A DNA stretch of 64,000 bases, from contig JAGVLK010000011.1 in NCBI GenBank assembly GCA_020049835.1, forward strand, positions 22,865-86,864, read 5' to 3'. Origin of the DNA: Candidatus Babeliales bacterium (lineage in GTDB: Bacteria > Babelota > Babeliae > Babelales > Vermiphilaceae). Position numbers and translations under genes: made by a program. Shown here one piece after another: positions 35,387 to 43,506 of this stretch. Each line of letters opens with the position of its first letter. Positions within the stretch are counted from its first letter, which is position 1. The notes beneath the pieces were generated by a model that was not told the origin of the DNA, searched no databases, and was given only the letters and a program-made list of their open reading frames with translations.

Positions 35387-36531
35387 TGTTCGACCCTTCT
35401 TAATACGGTAAGGCCATTGCAAAATGGATAATGAATCATGTGCCAATTCGCGTTATTAAATACAAATTCGGTGTTAATATATTTGGTTTCATCAAACGGG
35501 ATAGAGAAAAATTCTCGTATTGCTGGAGCAACGCCTCGTGGATTAGGTGTATTGCCATGCATTTTTTGAATAGTATTGTTAATGCGCCACCAAGCTTCTT
35601 TTCCGTCAACTATGAGCGGCGTTACATTTGCATCATGAAACATAAGGATACCATGTGGGGCAAGGAGTGGTAAAAAGTCGCGCAATTCGTCGAGTGTATG
35701 TTGGTATTCATGGCTCGTATCTATAAAAATAACATCAAAAAGTTCATTGTCATTATAATGTTCATGGTAATAATCTTTAAACTTAAGATCATCCATCCGG
35801 CACAATACGCCATTTTTTACACAGTTATAAGAGTCTGTGATATTTGGATCGAAATCGATACCGATCAAATATGTATTAAAAAAATCTGATGTTTTTATGA
35901 ATGCCTGTGTGGAGAAACCAAAGCATACACCTGTTTCAAGCATGCGTGTTGGTTGCGTGTTAAAGCTATGAAAAAATAACATAGGAATTAAGCTCGATAT
36001 TTCTGTGTCAACTTGGTTGCTATACGCTAGGAGTTCCTTATACGTTGCAAGTGCATTGGTTGGTAAAAAGCACGGAAGAATAACGGGATCAACATATTCG
36101 TAATCTTGTGGCAAATGATAATAGTGGCCAACAACATTACTATAACTAGCGATATTATCTCTACTATAATCCCACACGGCGACAGCGCCTTTGAGTACCT
36201 TTGTATAGGCATATTCCAGCTGCTTCATGTAGTATGCCCGTACCGTATTATTTAAATCGTATGTTTGATAAATTATATAATGCTTCGGTAGCTCTTCTTG
36301 TTTGATGCCATATGCGTCAAAAATAATATAGAGTGCATCATCATCCTGTGATAGTGTCGACACGACTTCAAAATCAACGTGGAATCGTTCAAATGCGTTT
36401 TTTACCGCTGGAAAATAGGGGCTATTTTTAGTATAAACGTAGACCTTATTGTGTTGTATATAGGGCGTAAATGCAAATGCAGCGTGCGTGGCAAGAAATA
36501 GCGCGACACTTGAGATAATCGATTTTTTCAT
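35383..36531 (-). CDS. methyltransferase-fold protein with signal peptide and extra N-terminal domain
   Basis: This 382-residue protein has a signal peptide (about 1-20, ending AFAF). An N-terminal domain of about 150 residues follows, with HYIIYQTYDLN and EYAYTKVLKGAVAVWDYS, resembling part of a GT-B-like or unknown fold. The C-terminus is a class I methyltransferase: RMLETGVCFGFSTQAF as SAM loop, LIGIDFDPN, DVIFIDTSHEYQHTLDEL and ILMFHDAN. It is likely to methylate a sugar, from context. AGAGGA before the ATG overlaps the end of the upstream gene, so the 38633-34697 genes form one coupled operon. Confidence 0.78.
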   Translation of the reverse strand: MKKSIISSVALFLATHAAFAFTPYIQHNKVYVYTKNSPYFPAVKNAFERFHVDFEVVSTLSQDDDALYIIFDAYGIKQEELPKHYIIYQTYDLNNTVRAYYMKQLEYAYTKVLKGAVAVWDYSRDNIASYSNVVGHYYHLPQDYEYVDPVILPCFLPTNALATYKELLAYSNQVDTEISSLIPMLFFHSFNTQPTRMLETGVCFGFSTQAFIKTSDFFNTYLIGIDFDPNITDSYNCVKNGVLCRMDDLKFKDYYHEHYNDNELFDVIFIDTSHEYQHTLDELRDFLPLLAPHGILMFHDANVTPLIVDGKEAWWRINNTIQKMHGNTPNPRGVAPAIREFFSIPFDETKYINTEFVFNNANWHMIHYPFCNGLTVLRRVEQ

Positions 36532-36532
36532 A

Positions 36533-37714
36533 TTAGTTCCTCTTAGTTATATTTATTTTAACTTGTTCCAAAATCTGTTTAATACTTTCAATTGAACAGG
36601 TGACCCAAAGATCGCTAAATTGAAAATCATGTGATAGCGCCCAATAATCAAGATCGCATGCACATGAAAGCCACCAGCACCATTCCCGGCCACCATTGTG
36701 ATTTTTTACTGGTGGGCCGCTACTCAAACTAGGGCGAATATCGATAATGGCAGTTCCTGGTTTTGCATAGATAATATTGGTTTGTCCTGATGCCATAAGG
36801 CCAATAATGACTTTTGCGTTATGAAATATTTGAATCTGTTCTGCAACGCTTTGGCTTGCGTCAAAAATTAATACTTCATAGTTGGAAGGAAATATTCCGT
36901 TGATAGCTTGTATAAGTTCATTGAGATTTTGAATTCTGCGATCAGGTTCGCGGCGCTGAATGACAACAATTAAATTATCATTGTAGGTACGTGTGATCGA
37001 CCTCATTTTTGAAGCCTCTAGCAGATCATTTCGCAATTTAAGAAGCAAAGTACGTGGTATTGGTTCCATCAAAAAAGGAGTTGCAAAATAAAGCTCCTCT
37101 GCAAAAACCATATCGACAAATCCTGCAGGTTCTATTTGTTCTGTATTGATGCCTAACAAATCTAAATATTCAAGTATATAGTGTGGTATGGGGCCTTGTC
37201 TATTGATAAGCAATTTAACCTCAGGGTTGTGCAATACGGTATCGCGTAAAAGAAGTATGCTTGGCATCCTATCAATGATGGTATGATAAAAGAATGTTGG
37301 TCCTTGAACGGTGGCAAGTTTTTTAACGAACTTTGTATTTTTTGTGGTATCTGCCCAGAATATAGGAGCTTGCGGATTCCAGGAGATAGAGAATAATAAT
37401 TGTTGATCCTGATTAAAGATTGTGCCTATTAAGGCAGGTGATACTCGAGCATTGTTGAGTTTTGCAACATATAGCTCTTTAGGGTTTTTAAATTGATACG
37501 TTTCCGGTATATCCCAATTTACCAGGGGGTTAAGATCTACCAGATGTGATGCATCAAGTACGTTTGGCCGAGTTCCATAGACAGTTGTATCTCTATACTC
37601 AGGGAACTGTGCTATAAATTCGATATCCTTTGTATCATTAATATCATACACAAACTCTGTAGCATGAGTCGAGTGTATGAGCAAGAGCAACGAATAATAG
37701 TTATTGATTTTCAT
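36533..37714 (-). CDS. GT61-family (DUF563) glycosyltransferase with signal peptide
   Basis: GT61 includes plant and animal xylosyl/GlcNAc transferases and bacterial capsule enzymes. This 393-residue protein has QGPTFFYHTIIDRMPSILLL (family His near the domain start), VVIQRREPDRRIQNLNELI and the C-terminal block SVAEQIQIFHNAKVIIG. MASGQTNIIYAKPGTAIIDI follows, where most members have HGAGLTN. A signal peptide (about 1-18, ending THA) is present. The gene overlaps the upstream one by 14 bp. The missing His in the HGAG-type motif may alter activity. Confidence 0.82.
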   Translation of the reverse strand: MKINNYYSLLLLIHSTHATEFVYDINDTKDIEFIAQFPEYRDTTVYGTRPNVLDASHLVDLNPLVNWDIPETYQFKNPKELYVAKLNNARVSPALIGTIFNQDQQLLFSISWNPQAPIFWADTTKNTKFVKKLATVQGPTFFYHTIIDRMPSILLLRDTVLHNPEVKLLINRQGPIPHYILEYLDLLGINTEQIEPAGFVDMVFAEELYFATPFLMEPIPRTLLLKLRNDLLEASKMRSITRTYNDNLIVVIQRREPDRRIQNLNELIQAINGIFPSNYEVLIFDASQSVAEQIQIFHNAKVIIGLMASGQTNIIYAKPGTAIIDIRPSLSSGPPVKNHNGGREWCWWLSCACDLDYWALSHDFQFSDLWVTCSIESIKQILEQVKINITKRN

Positions 37715-38633
37715 AATCTTGTATCTGCTTATCTATGTATTGATTTACAATATCGGTTTTCTGTTGTACGAATTCAGCGGTATATCCGGGCCAATTGGAG
37801 CCGCCGGCATAAAAATGAAGAAAGTAAGTACCGCCATGAAATTGGAATCCATATTCCCGTTTATGGTTCATAATTAAATCTATGGAATTAGTATCAAAGC
37901 CATATTCTGTAAGTGATTTAGGCAAGGTGACTAAAAAATCCTTTGAGACCGCTACATAGAATTTGAGTGATATATCGGGATTATTTTTAAAATAGTAATA
38001 TGATTGACCTCCCACATCGCAGGCAATCCCTTCAACGCGATCGCCATCAAAATTAATACTCCGTTTGTTTGGTAAATTTGCCATATTCATAAAAACTAAA
38101 CAGGGTGAAGTGTAGGTAACCTGATTGTCATTTGCAACAAATGCGGCGCCATTAACAAATTGTGATTCAGCAGTTTTAAAGTATCCACCATCACGGCAAC
38201 GGTATTCATATCCTCCTATAAAATCATGATCACGCATATATTCTTTAATGCTGAGAGGTCTAATTAAGAACATGTCAGCGTCAAGAAGTACCAATATGCC
38301 ATTGTAATCATAGCCGAGGATGTCCAATGAATATTGGATGCCGTCCATGTGGCGATAACTTGGAGTCTGTCTATGTGGTGCATGATCCGGAACTCGTATA
38401 CACTGCACGTTCAAGCGCCGGCAGGTTTCTTCTATGGTGCGTTTCATATCCATATTTGATGCATCATTAAACACAATGTATTCATATTCATCTTTAAGAA
38501 AAGCTTGTAATGTTTTTACATGCAGCTCTATAAAATCAGGGCGATTATAAACATAGGTGAATATACGCACCGGCTGATCAGCAACGATTCCATGAAAGAG
38601 TATCGTTGTTAGTAACAGGTATTTTTTTGGCAT
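37701..38633 (-). CDS. GT-A fold glycosyltransferase-like protein with signal peptide, family B copy 1
   Basis: This 310-residue protein has a signal peptide (about 1-18). A GT-A fold follows, with RIFTYVYNRPDFIELHVKTL, YIVFNDASN and the metal site LVLLDADMFLIRP. The C-terminal FLHFYAGGSNWPGY closes the domain. It is paralogous to the gene at 44263 (same YNRPDFIE start and same GG(S/T)NW end) and to the remnant at 45200. AAGGAA lies before the ATG. Donor unknown. It is the first transferase of a coupled minus-strand series. Confidence 0.8.
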   Translation of the reverse strand: MPKKYLLLTTILFHGIVADQPVRIFTYVYNRPDFIELHVKTLQAFLKDEYEYIVFNDASNMDMKRTIEETCRRLNVQCIRVPDHAPHRQTPSYRHMDGIQYSLDILGYDYNGILVLLDADMFLIRPLSIKEYMRDHDFIGGYEYRCRDGGYFKTAESQFVNGAAFVANDNQVTYTSPCLVFMNMANLPNKRSINFDGDRVEGIACDVGGQSYYYFKNNPDISLKFYVAVSKDFLVTLPKSLTEYGFDTNSIDLIMNHKREYGFQFHGGTYFLHFYAGGSNWPGYTAEFVQQKTDIVNQYIDKQIQDYENQ

Positions 38634-38645
38634 GATGTTCCTTGT

Positions 38646-39746
38646 CTATATGATAGTTGATTTGCGTGACTTTAAGACAATATTGTAATCGGTTAATAGC
38701 TGAATTAATGCATCTTTGGATAGCACAGCATCACCTGAACTATATTGGAAAAACGTATTCGAATCCAAAAATGATTCGCGATGTGGATGATCTTTTAGAT
38801 TAGTTATTGACGAGGTTATGACATACATATCTTTAAATGCATACGTGCGTGGAACCTCAGTGCTATTAATCATAAGTTCATCTATTTTTTCACCCGGTCG
38901 CAATCCAATAACTTTAACATCGGAGGAACCATCAAGTATTTCTTGCAGTGCAGCAATTAAATCTACGATTTTGAATGCCGGCAACGTAGGGACAAAAATT
39001 TCACCGCCTTCACCATACAAAAGTGCTTTAAATATCAGATCTACCGCCTGCTCTTTTGCGATAAAGAATCGTGTCATGCGTTCATCGGTAAGTGGAATTA
39101 TTTCGTGATTCCTGATTTTTGAGCAGAAGAATGGTATCACGGAGCCGGTACTTTCAAGCACGTTGCCATAGCGCACTACGACAAACTTTGTATCGCCTGT
39201 GCCATTAGCGTAGTTGGTAAATATTTTTTCAGATACATATTTGCATGCTCCGTATGCATTTGCCGGAAAACAGGCTTTATCTGAAGATACAAATATCGCA
39301 TGTTTGACCTTGTTTACAAAGCATGCACGTACCACGTTTTCAGTACCAAGTATATTGGTGCTAATGGATTCGCAAATATTATATTCTATGGTATCAAGTC
39401 GTTTAAGTGCCGCCGCATGGATAACAATATCGATATCTCGCGTTGCTTTTTTGAGTGATGCATATTCACGTACATCGCCTAAGACACTTAACAATCTGGG
39501 ATCGTTAAAATGTTGTATAAGCTGATAATGTTTAACTTCATCGCGGCTAAAAATAACTATCTTATTTGGCTCATATGGTAAAATACCTTTAATTAAGGCT
39601 CTGCCAATAAAACCGGTCCCACCGGTTATGAGAATGTTTTTGCCTTTAAACATTGCATGATATTCCGCATTAAGATCTTTGGGCAATGCGGTTATTGTCG
39701 TGCAGATAGTTAGAGCAAATATGAAATATAAATAATGGCGATGCAT
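38646..39746 (-). CDS. PseB/FnlA-like UDP-sugar 4,6-dehydratase with signal peptide
   Basis: This 366-residue protein matches inverting UDP-GlcNAc 4,6-dehydratases, which start pseudaminic acid or L-FucNAc synthesis. ILITGGTGFIGRAL is the NAD loop. The catalytic set in SSDKACFPANAYGACK is Asp156, Lys157, Tyr165 and Lys169; the eight-residue spacing from Lys to Tyr is as in FlaA1/PseB. VVRYGNVLESTGSVIP and LRPGEKIDELM follow. An N-terminal extension of about 33 residues starts with a signal peptide (4-20, ending ITA). AAGGGGGG precedes the ATG. It sits next to the reductase at 39778, so the two likely act in sequence. Confidence 0.87.
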   Translation of the reverse strand: MHRHYLYFIFALTICTTITALPKDLNAEYHAMFKGKNILITGGTGFIGRALIKGILPYEPNKIVIFSRDEVKHYQLIQHFNDPRLLSVLGDVREYASLKKATRDIDIVIHAAALKRLDTIEYNICESISTNILGTENVVRACFVNKVKHAIFVSSDKACFPANAYGACKYVSEKIFTNYANGTGDTKFVVVRYGNVLESTGSVIPFFCSKIRNHEIIPLTDERMTRFFIAKEQAVDLIFKALLYGEGGEIFVPTLPAFKIVDLIAALQEILDGSSDVKVIGLRPGEKIDELMINSTEVPRTYAFKDMYVITSSITNLKDHPHRESFLDSNTFFQYSSGDAVLSKDALIQLLTDYNIVLKSRKSTII

Positions 39747-39777
39747 AGTTTATCCCCCCTTTATGTATTAACACATG

Positions 39778-40716
39778 TTATTGTACATTCTGTTTCATAG
39801 CTAGAAATATCTTATGAATTGAGTCTTTTAGATTAGGTACATCAGGAAATTCTCTTAGTAGTTTATTTGCACTCAAATGGCAATGAGAGCGTGGTACCTT
39901 GAGTAGTTCATTTTGTTCTTCGATGCTGAAATTTTCATACGTGTGCAAAGGATTAATGTATTGTTTATAAAGCTCAATGACTTCATTATGTGATAGCGTG
40001 CCGGGGTTGACGAAATTATAAATACCGGTCAAATTACGATCAATCATCTGTGGTACCAGAGGTAAAAGGTCTTCTAAAATCGACATGGAGTTGGGAATAT
40101 TAACAAGTTTTTTATACTGAATGATTTTTCCCACAAAACTATTGGTACTCAAATCACTAGCGATAGGTAGTCGCACACGTAGTTGCAATAGATTAGGGTA
40201 TTCGCAAATAAGCTTTTCCACTAGTATCTTAGTGTGGGAATAAAATGAACCGCCAAAATTGGGCGCTTCTTCTTCGGTAAATGCTATACCTGAACCCATC
40301 GGGTGGTTTGTATCATAGGTATAAATGCAGCCGGTGGCAATATTGGTTACATGAATGCCATGCAAATATGCTATATCAACAAGGTTAAGTAGACCAAGTA
40401 CATTAGAGCGAATGGTTTCTTGCTTATGATCTTCACACCAGTTAACATTTGGACGGCCAATTATGCCTGCTGAATTGATGATATAATCGGGATCTGCGGT
40501 AATAATTTCTTGTATAATAGCTTCACGTTGTTCAAGTCGTGATGCAGCACATATTACGGTGTCGCCTCTATCTTGAATGATGGCCACTAGTTTTTTACCT
40601 ATCCAACCTTTTGCGCCAAAGATCAGGCATGTTTTGGCGGATGTAAATAATGGTAACATTAGCAACGATATGCATAGGTAGCGTAGATTTTTTGTTAATA
40701 TGCAAAACTGCATCAT
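39778..40716 (-). CDS. eukaryote/giant-virus-type UDP-4-keto-rhamnose 3,5-epimerase/4-reductase with signal peptide
   Basis: This 312-residue protein matches plant NRS/ER (UER1, C-terminal half of RHM) and the mimivirus counterpart, from memory, better than bacterial RmlD. Shared blocks include LIFGAKGWIG (34-40), SAGIIGRPNVNWCEDHKQET, ATGCIYTYD, HPMGSGIAF, PNFGGSFYSHTK (Tyr159, Lys163), VNIPNSM and NPGTLSHNE. The plant enzyme makes UDP-L-rhamnose from UDP-4-keto-6-deoxyglucose. A signal peptide (about 10-27, ending TSA) precedes the fold; AAGGG lies before the ATG. The neighbouring dehydratase is PseB-like rather than RHM-like, so the real substrate may be an N-acetylated sugar. Confidence 0.85.
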   Translation of the reverse strand: MMQFCILTKNLRYLCISLLMLPLFTSAKTCLIFGAKGWIGKKLVAIIQDRGDTVICAASRLEQREAIIQEIITADPDYIINSAGIIGRPNVNWCEDHKQETIRSNVLGLLNLVDIAYLHGIHVTNIATGCIYTYDTNHPMGSGIAFTEEEAPNFGGSFYSHTKILVEKLICEYPNLLQLRVRLPIASDLSTNSFVGKIIQYKKLVNIPNSMSILEDLLPLVPQMIDRNLTGIYNFVNPGTLSHNEVIELYKQYINPLHTYENFSIEEQNELLKVPRSHCHLSANKLLREFPDVPNLKDSIHKIFLAMKQNVQ

Positions 40717-40759
40717 AGTGTGGACCCTTTTTTATATCACCAATTGTACTGCTGATTGG

Positions 40760-40789
40760 ATATTAAAAAAAAAGATGTCTGTATGTCAA
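40760..40789 (-). promoter_or_regulatory. promoter of the 40716-34697 minus-strand operon
   Basis: On the minus strand, TTGACA (40784-40789), an 18-bp spacer with a T run and TAATAT (40760-40765) lie about 44 bp before the start at 40716. It shares GATTGGATA-TAAAAAAA with the promoter at 31777, at the same place relative to the -10 box. Confidence 0.6.
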
Positions 40790-40805
40790 CGTAATATAGT
40801 TGATA

Positions 40806-40833
40806 TTGTAATTGCGGCGATAGATTATATACT
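40806..40833 (+). promoter_or_regulatory. promoter of the plus-strand 40875 operon
   Basis: TTGTAA (40806-40811), a 16-bp spacer and TATACT (40828-40833) lie 41 bp before the start at 40875. Confidence 0.5.
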
Positions 40834-40874
40834 ATACCAAAATTACTTATGCATTAAAAAAAAGGAAAAATGTA

Positions 40875-41804
40875 ATGAAGATGCGTAGTTTTTATTTGTG
40901 GGCAACTGTTGTTGCGTGTGCAACAATTATGTATCTTTCTACACTCAAAGCATCTCTAACAAAGAACGAACAGCCTAGTCGACAGACAGATCTTATAATA
41001 TTTTCGTATGATCGTCCCTTACAATTATATGCATTGTTAGAGTCGATAACTACCTATATGCAAGCAGTTGATACTATTCGCGTTGTGTGCCGTTGCTCGA
41101 ATAAGCACTATGAAAAGGCATATGCTGAGGTCTGGCAAAAATTCCCTCAAGTTGTCGTATATCAACAAGCGCAGAATCCGGAACAGGATTTTAAGCCGCT
41201 TACAATGCAGGCAATAGCCGCGTGTCCACACGATTATATAATGTTTGCGGTAGATGATATGATTGTTACTGAATATATTGATTGCGCGGAGTGTATAGAT
41301 TTGTTAGAACGCTATGCTGCATATGGATTTTTTTTGCGCATGGGTAAAAATTTAGACTACTGTTATTCCATGGCACGCGTGCAAAAGTTGCCACCATTTA
41401 TTGTAGATGATGGGTCTATTTGCTTATGGCAATTTGCACAAGGTATATATGATTGGAACTATCCGCATACGGTTGATATGACTATTTATCGCAAAAATTT
41501 GGTACAGCGCTCTTTACATGGATTTGATTTTAAGCATCCTACACTATTGGAAGGTATATGGGCAAGTTATGGTCCACATGTTAATAATCAATTAGGTATA
41601 TGTTTTGCGCATAGTAAGGTAGTTAATTTGCCACTTAATTTAGTGCAACAGGTAGCTGCTAATAACCATATGGGTTTTATGAGTTGTGCTCAATTGTTAG
41701 ATCTTTTTAATCAGCATAAAAAAATCGATATTTCATTATTATACTGTATTGATAACAAAAGTGCGCATATGGCATATGTGCCTACATTTATAGAACGAAT
41801 CTAA
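40875..41804 (+). CDS. GT-A fold glycosyltransferase-like protein with signal anchor
   Basis: This 309-residue protein has a hydrophobic N-terminus (about 7-24), a signal peptide or anchor. A GT2-like fold follows: LIIFSYDRPLQLYALLESI, then YIMFAVDDMIVTEYID as the probable metal site. The C-terminal half is less typical. AAAGGAAA lies before the ATG. It leads a plus-strand series with two GT2 enzymes and the GT6 enzyme. Donor and acceptor unknown; the family call rests on the two motifs only. Confidence 0.68.
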   Translation: MKMRSFYLWATVVACATIMYLSTLKASLTKNEQPSRQTDLIIFSYDRPLQLYALLESITTYMQAVDTIRVVCRCSNKHYEKAYAEVWQKFPQVVVYQQAQNPEQDFKPLTMQAIAACPHDYIMFAVDDMIVTEYIDCAECIDLLERYAAYGFFLRMGKNLDYCYSMARVQKLPPFIVDDGSICLWQFAQGIYDWNYPHTVDMTIYRKNLVQRSLHGFDFKHPTLLEGIWASYGPHVNNQLGICFAHSKVVNLPLNLVQQVAANNHMGFMSCAQLLDLFNQHKKIDISLLYCIDNKSAHMAYVPTFIERI

Positions 41805-41825
41805 GCAATGTATAGCAGGATTATC

Positions 41826-42629
41826 ATGCGCTTGCTCATCTTGGTTGTTACTTCTATGCTGAGCATTGACGCCCGATTAGCTGAAAAAAAAATAGTTATA
41901 GTAACGTGTAGCTATAATAATAGACAATGGTATACATGGAATTTAGATTCTATTCGTACCCAAAAATACACTAATTATACATGTATATATATCGATGATT
42001 GTTCTTCTGACGGTACGGCAGATCTGGTTCAAGAATATATAGACACGTACAACCTGCATGATACGTTTATATTAGTGCGAAACAGTGAGCGCAAAGGTGC
42101 AATGTGCAATCAATATACTACAATTACCACCTATTGTAATGATGATGATATCATTATTATATGCGATGGTGACGATCGTTTTGCGCATCGCGCGGTTTTA
42201 AGTCGTATCAATAAGATATATAGTACGTTGGATGTTTGGCTTACCTATGGTCAATTTAAGGAATATCCATCAGGAGAGATTGGTTTTTGTCGGCCGATGC
42301 CGGTACGAGTAATTATATACAATGCTTTTAGATCATATTTGGCCATACCATCACATTTGCGTACCTTTTATGCAGGGTTGTTCAAAAAGATTAGGGTGGA
42401 GGATCTTATGTATGAGGGCGAATTCTTACCTATGGTTTGTGATATTGCAACTATGTTTCCTATGATCGAAATGGCGCGCGATCACTTTCAATTTATTCCT
42501 GAGGTACTTCTTGAGTATAATGCTGCTAATGAACTTAATGATCACAAGGTATCAAGAGAATTACAACGAAGTCTTGATCTTGTTATTCGTAATAGGCCAC
42601 GATATAAGAAAGTTGAGAGTTTATTTTGA
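41826..42629 (+). CDS. GT2-family glycosyltransferase with signal peptide, copy B
   Basis: The start is set at 41826 because AGGA lies six bases upstream; an ATG at 41808 would add six residues before the signal peptide. The 267-residue product has IVIVTCSYNN, YIDDCSSDGTADLV and the metal site ICDGDDRF. It shares WLTYGQF and SHLRTFYAGLFK with copies A (26508) and C (42654). Its C-terminus LNDHKVSRELQ is closest to copy C, so B and C are a recent tandem duplication. Confidence 0.85.
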   Translation: MRLLILVVTSMLSIDARLAEKKIVIVTCSYNNRQWYTWNLDSIRTQKYTNYTCIYIDDCSSDGTADLVQEYIDTYNLHDTFILVRNSERKGAMCNQYTTITTYCNDDDIIIICDGDDRFAHRAVLSRINKIYSTLDVWLTYGQFKEYPSGEIGFCRPMPVRVIIYNAFRSYLAIPSHLRTFYAGLFKKIRVEDLMYEGEFLPMVCDIATMFPMIEMARDHFQFIPEVLLEYNAANELNDHKVSRELQRSLDLVIRNRPRYKKVESLF

Positions 42630-42653
42630 TAGAGATTAGAAGGAAAGGTATCT

Positions 42654-43478
42654 ATGATGTTACGATTTAATGTGGTTACGATCTTGGCAACTTTTCTGTC
42701 AATGCATACTATATTTGCATCTGCGCCAACCATACAGCGTCGCATAGTTATTGTTATAGCCAGTTATAATAATGCAGATTGGTATGAACGGAATTTAATT
42801 TCAGTATGCAATCAAGATTACGATAATTATCGTGTAATTTATATCAATGATTGTTCGCCTGACGGTACGGGAGAACTTGTGAGGCAGTTCTTACGTGATC
42901 ATAACAAAGAATCTCTTGTCGAGTTGCGAGATAATCCGGAACGACGCCGCGCCTTGCGCAATTTGTACGATGCAATTATTAGTTGTGACGATGATGAGAT
43001 TATTGCATTAGTTGACGGTGATGATGCATTGTATTTTCCCGGCGTATTACGAACTATAAATGACGCCTATGCTGATCCTGAAGTTTGGCTTACCTATGGT
43101 CAATTTATCTGTTATCCTTCAAACGCACCTGGTTTTAATCGCGAGATTCCGCGAGAAGTAATTGAGAGCAATAGTATACGTACGCATAATCCACAACCTT
43201 CTCATTTGCGCACATTCTATGCAAAATTATTTAAGATGATAGATGTAGAAGATTTTATGTATGAAGGTGATTTTTTCCCAATGACATATGATTTGGCCAT
43301 GATGTTGCCGATGATGGAAATGGCAGGGTATCATCATAAATTTATTCCTGATATATTGTATATTTATAATGATGCTAATCCAATTAATGATCACAAAGTA
43401 TCAAAAGAGTTACAGCAAAAGTTGGATCAAATTATTCGTAGTCGTAAACCATATCAAAAACTAGATTCGTTGTTTTAA
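42654..43478 (+). CDS. GT2-family glycosyltransferase with signal peptide, copy C
   Basis: This 274-residue protein has a signal peptide (about 5-22, ending FASA). The GT2 core is IVIVIASYNN, YINDCSPDGTGELV and ALVDGDDALY. The tail NDHKVSKELQQKLD matches copy B next door. AAGGAAAGG lies before the ATG. The three copies differ most between the DGDD site and the YGQF block, where acceptor contacts often lie, so they may add sugars to different acceptors (inference). Confidence 0.85.
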   Translation: MMLRFNVVTILATFLSMHTIFASAPTIQRRIVIVIASYNNADWYERNLISVCNQDYDNYRVIYINDCSPDGTGELVRQFLRDHNKESLVELRDNPERRRALRNLYDAIISCDDDEIIALVDGDDALYFPGVLRTINDAYADPEVWLTYGQFICYPSNAPGFNREIPREVIESNSIRTHNPQPSHLRTFYAKLFKMIDVEDFMYEGDFFPMTYDLAMMLPMMEMAGYHHKFIPDILYIYNDANPINDHKVSKELQQKLDQIIRSRKPYQKLDSLF

Positions 43479-43506
43479 TAAGCATTACTTATAGAGGATG
43501 AACACC

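Noticed and set aside
38646..39746. Calling the dehydratase RmlB or an RHM-type UDP-glucose dehydratase
   Set aside because: The SSDKA-N8-Y-N3-K arrangement and the LRPGEKIDE block match PseB/FnlA/CapD-type enzymes instead.
40700..40888. 62-codon plus-strand frame over the divergent promoters
   Set aside because: It lies on two promoter candidates and overlaps the start of the 40875 gene; no ribosome site and no signature.
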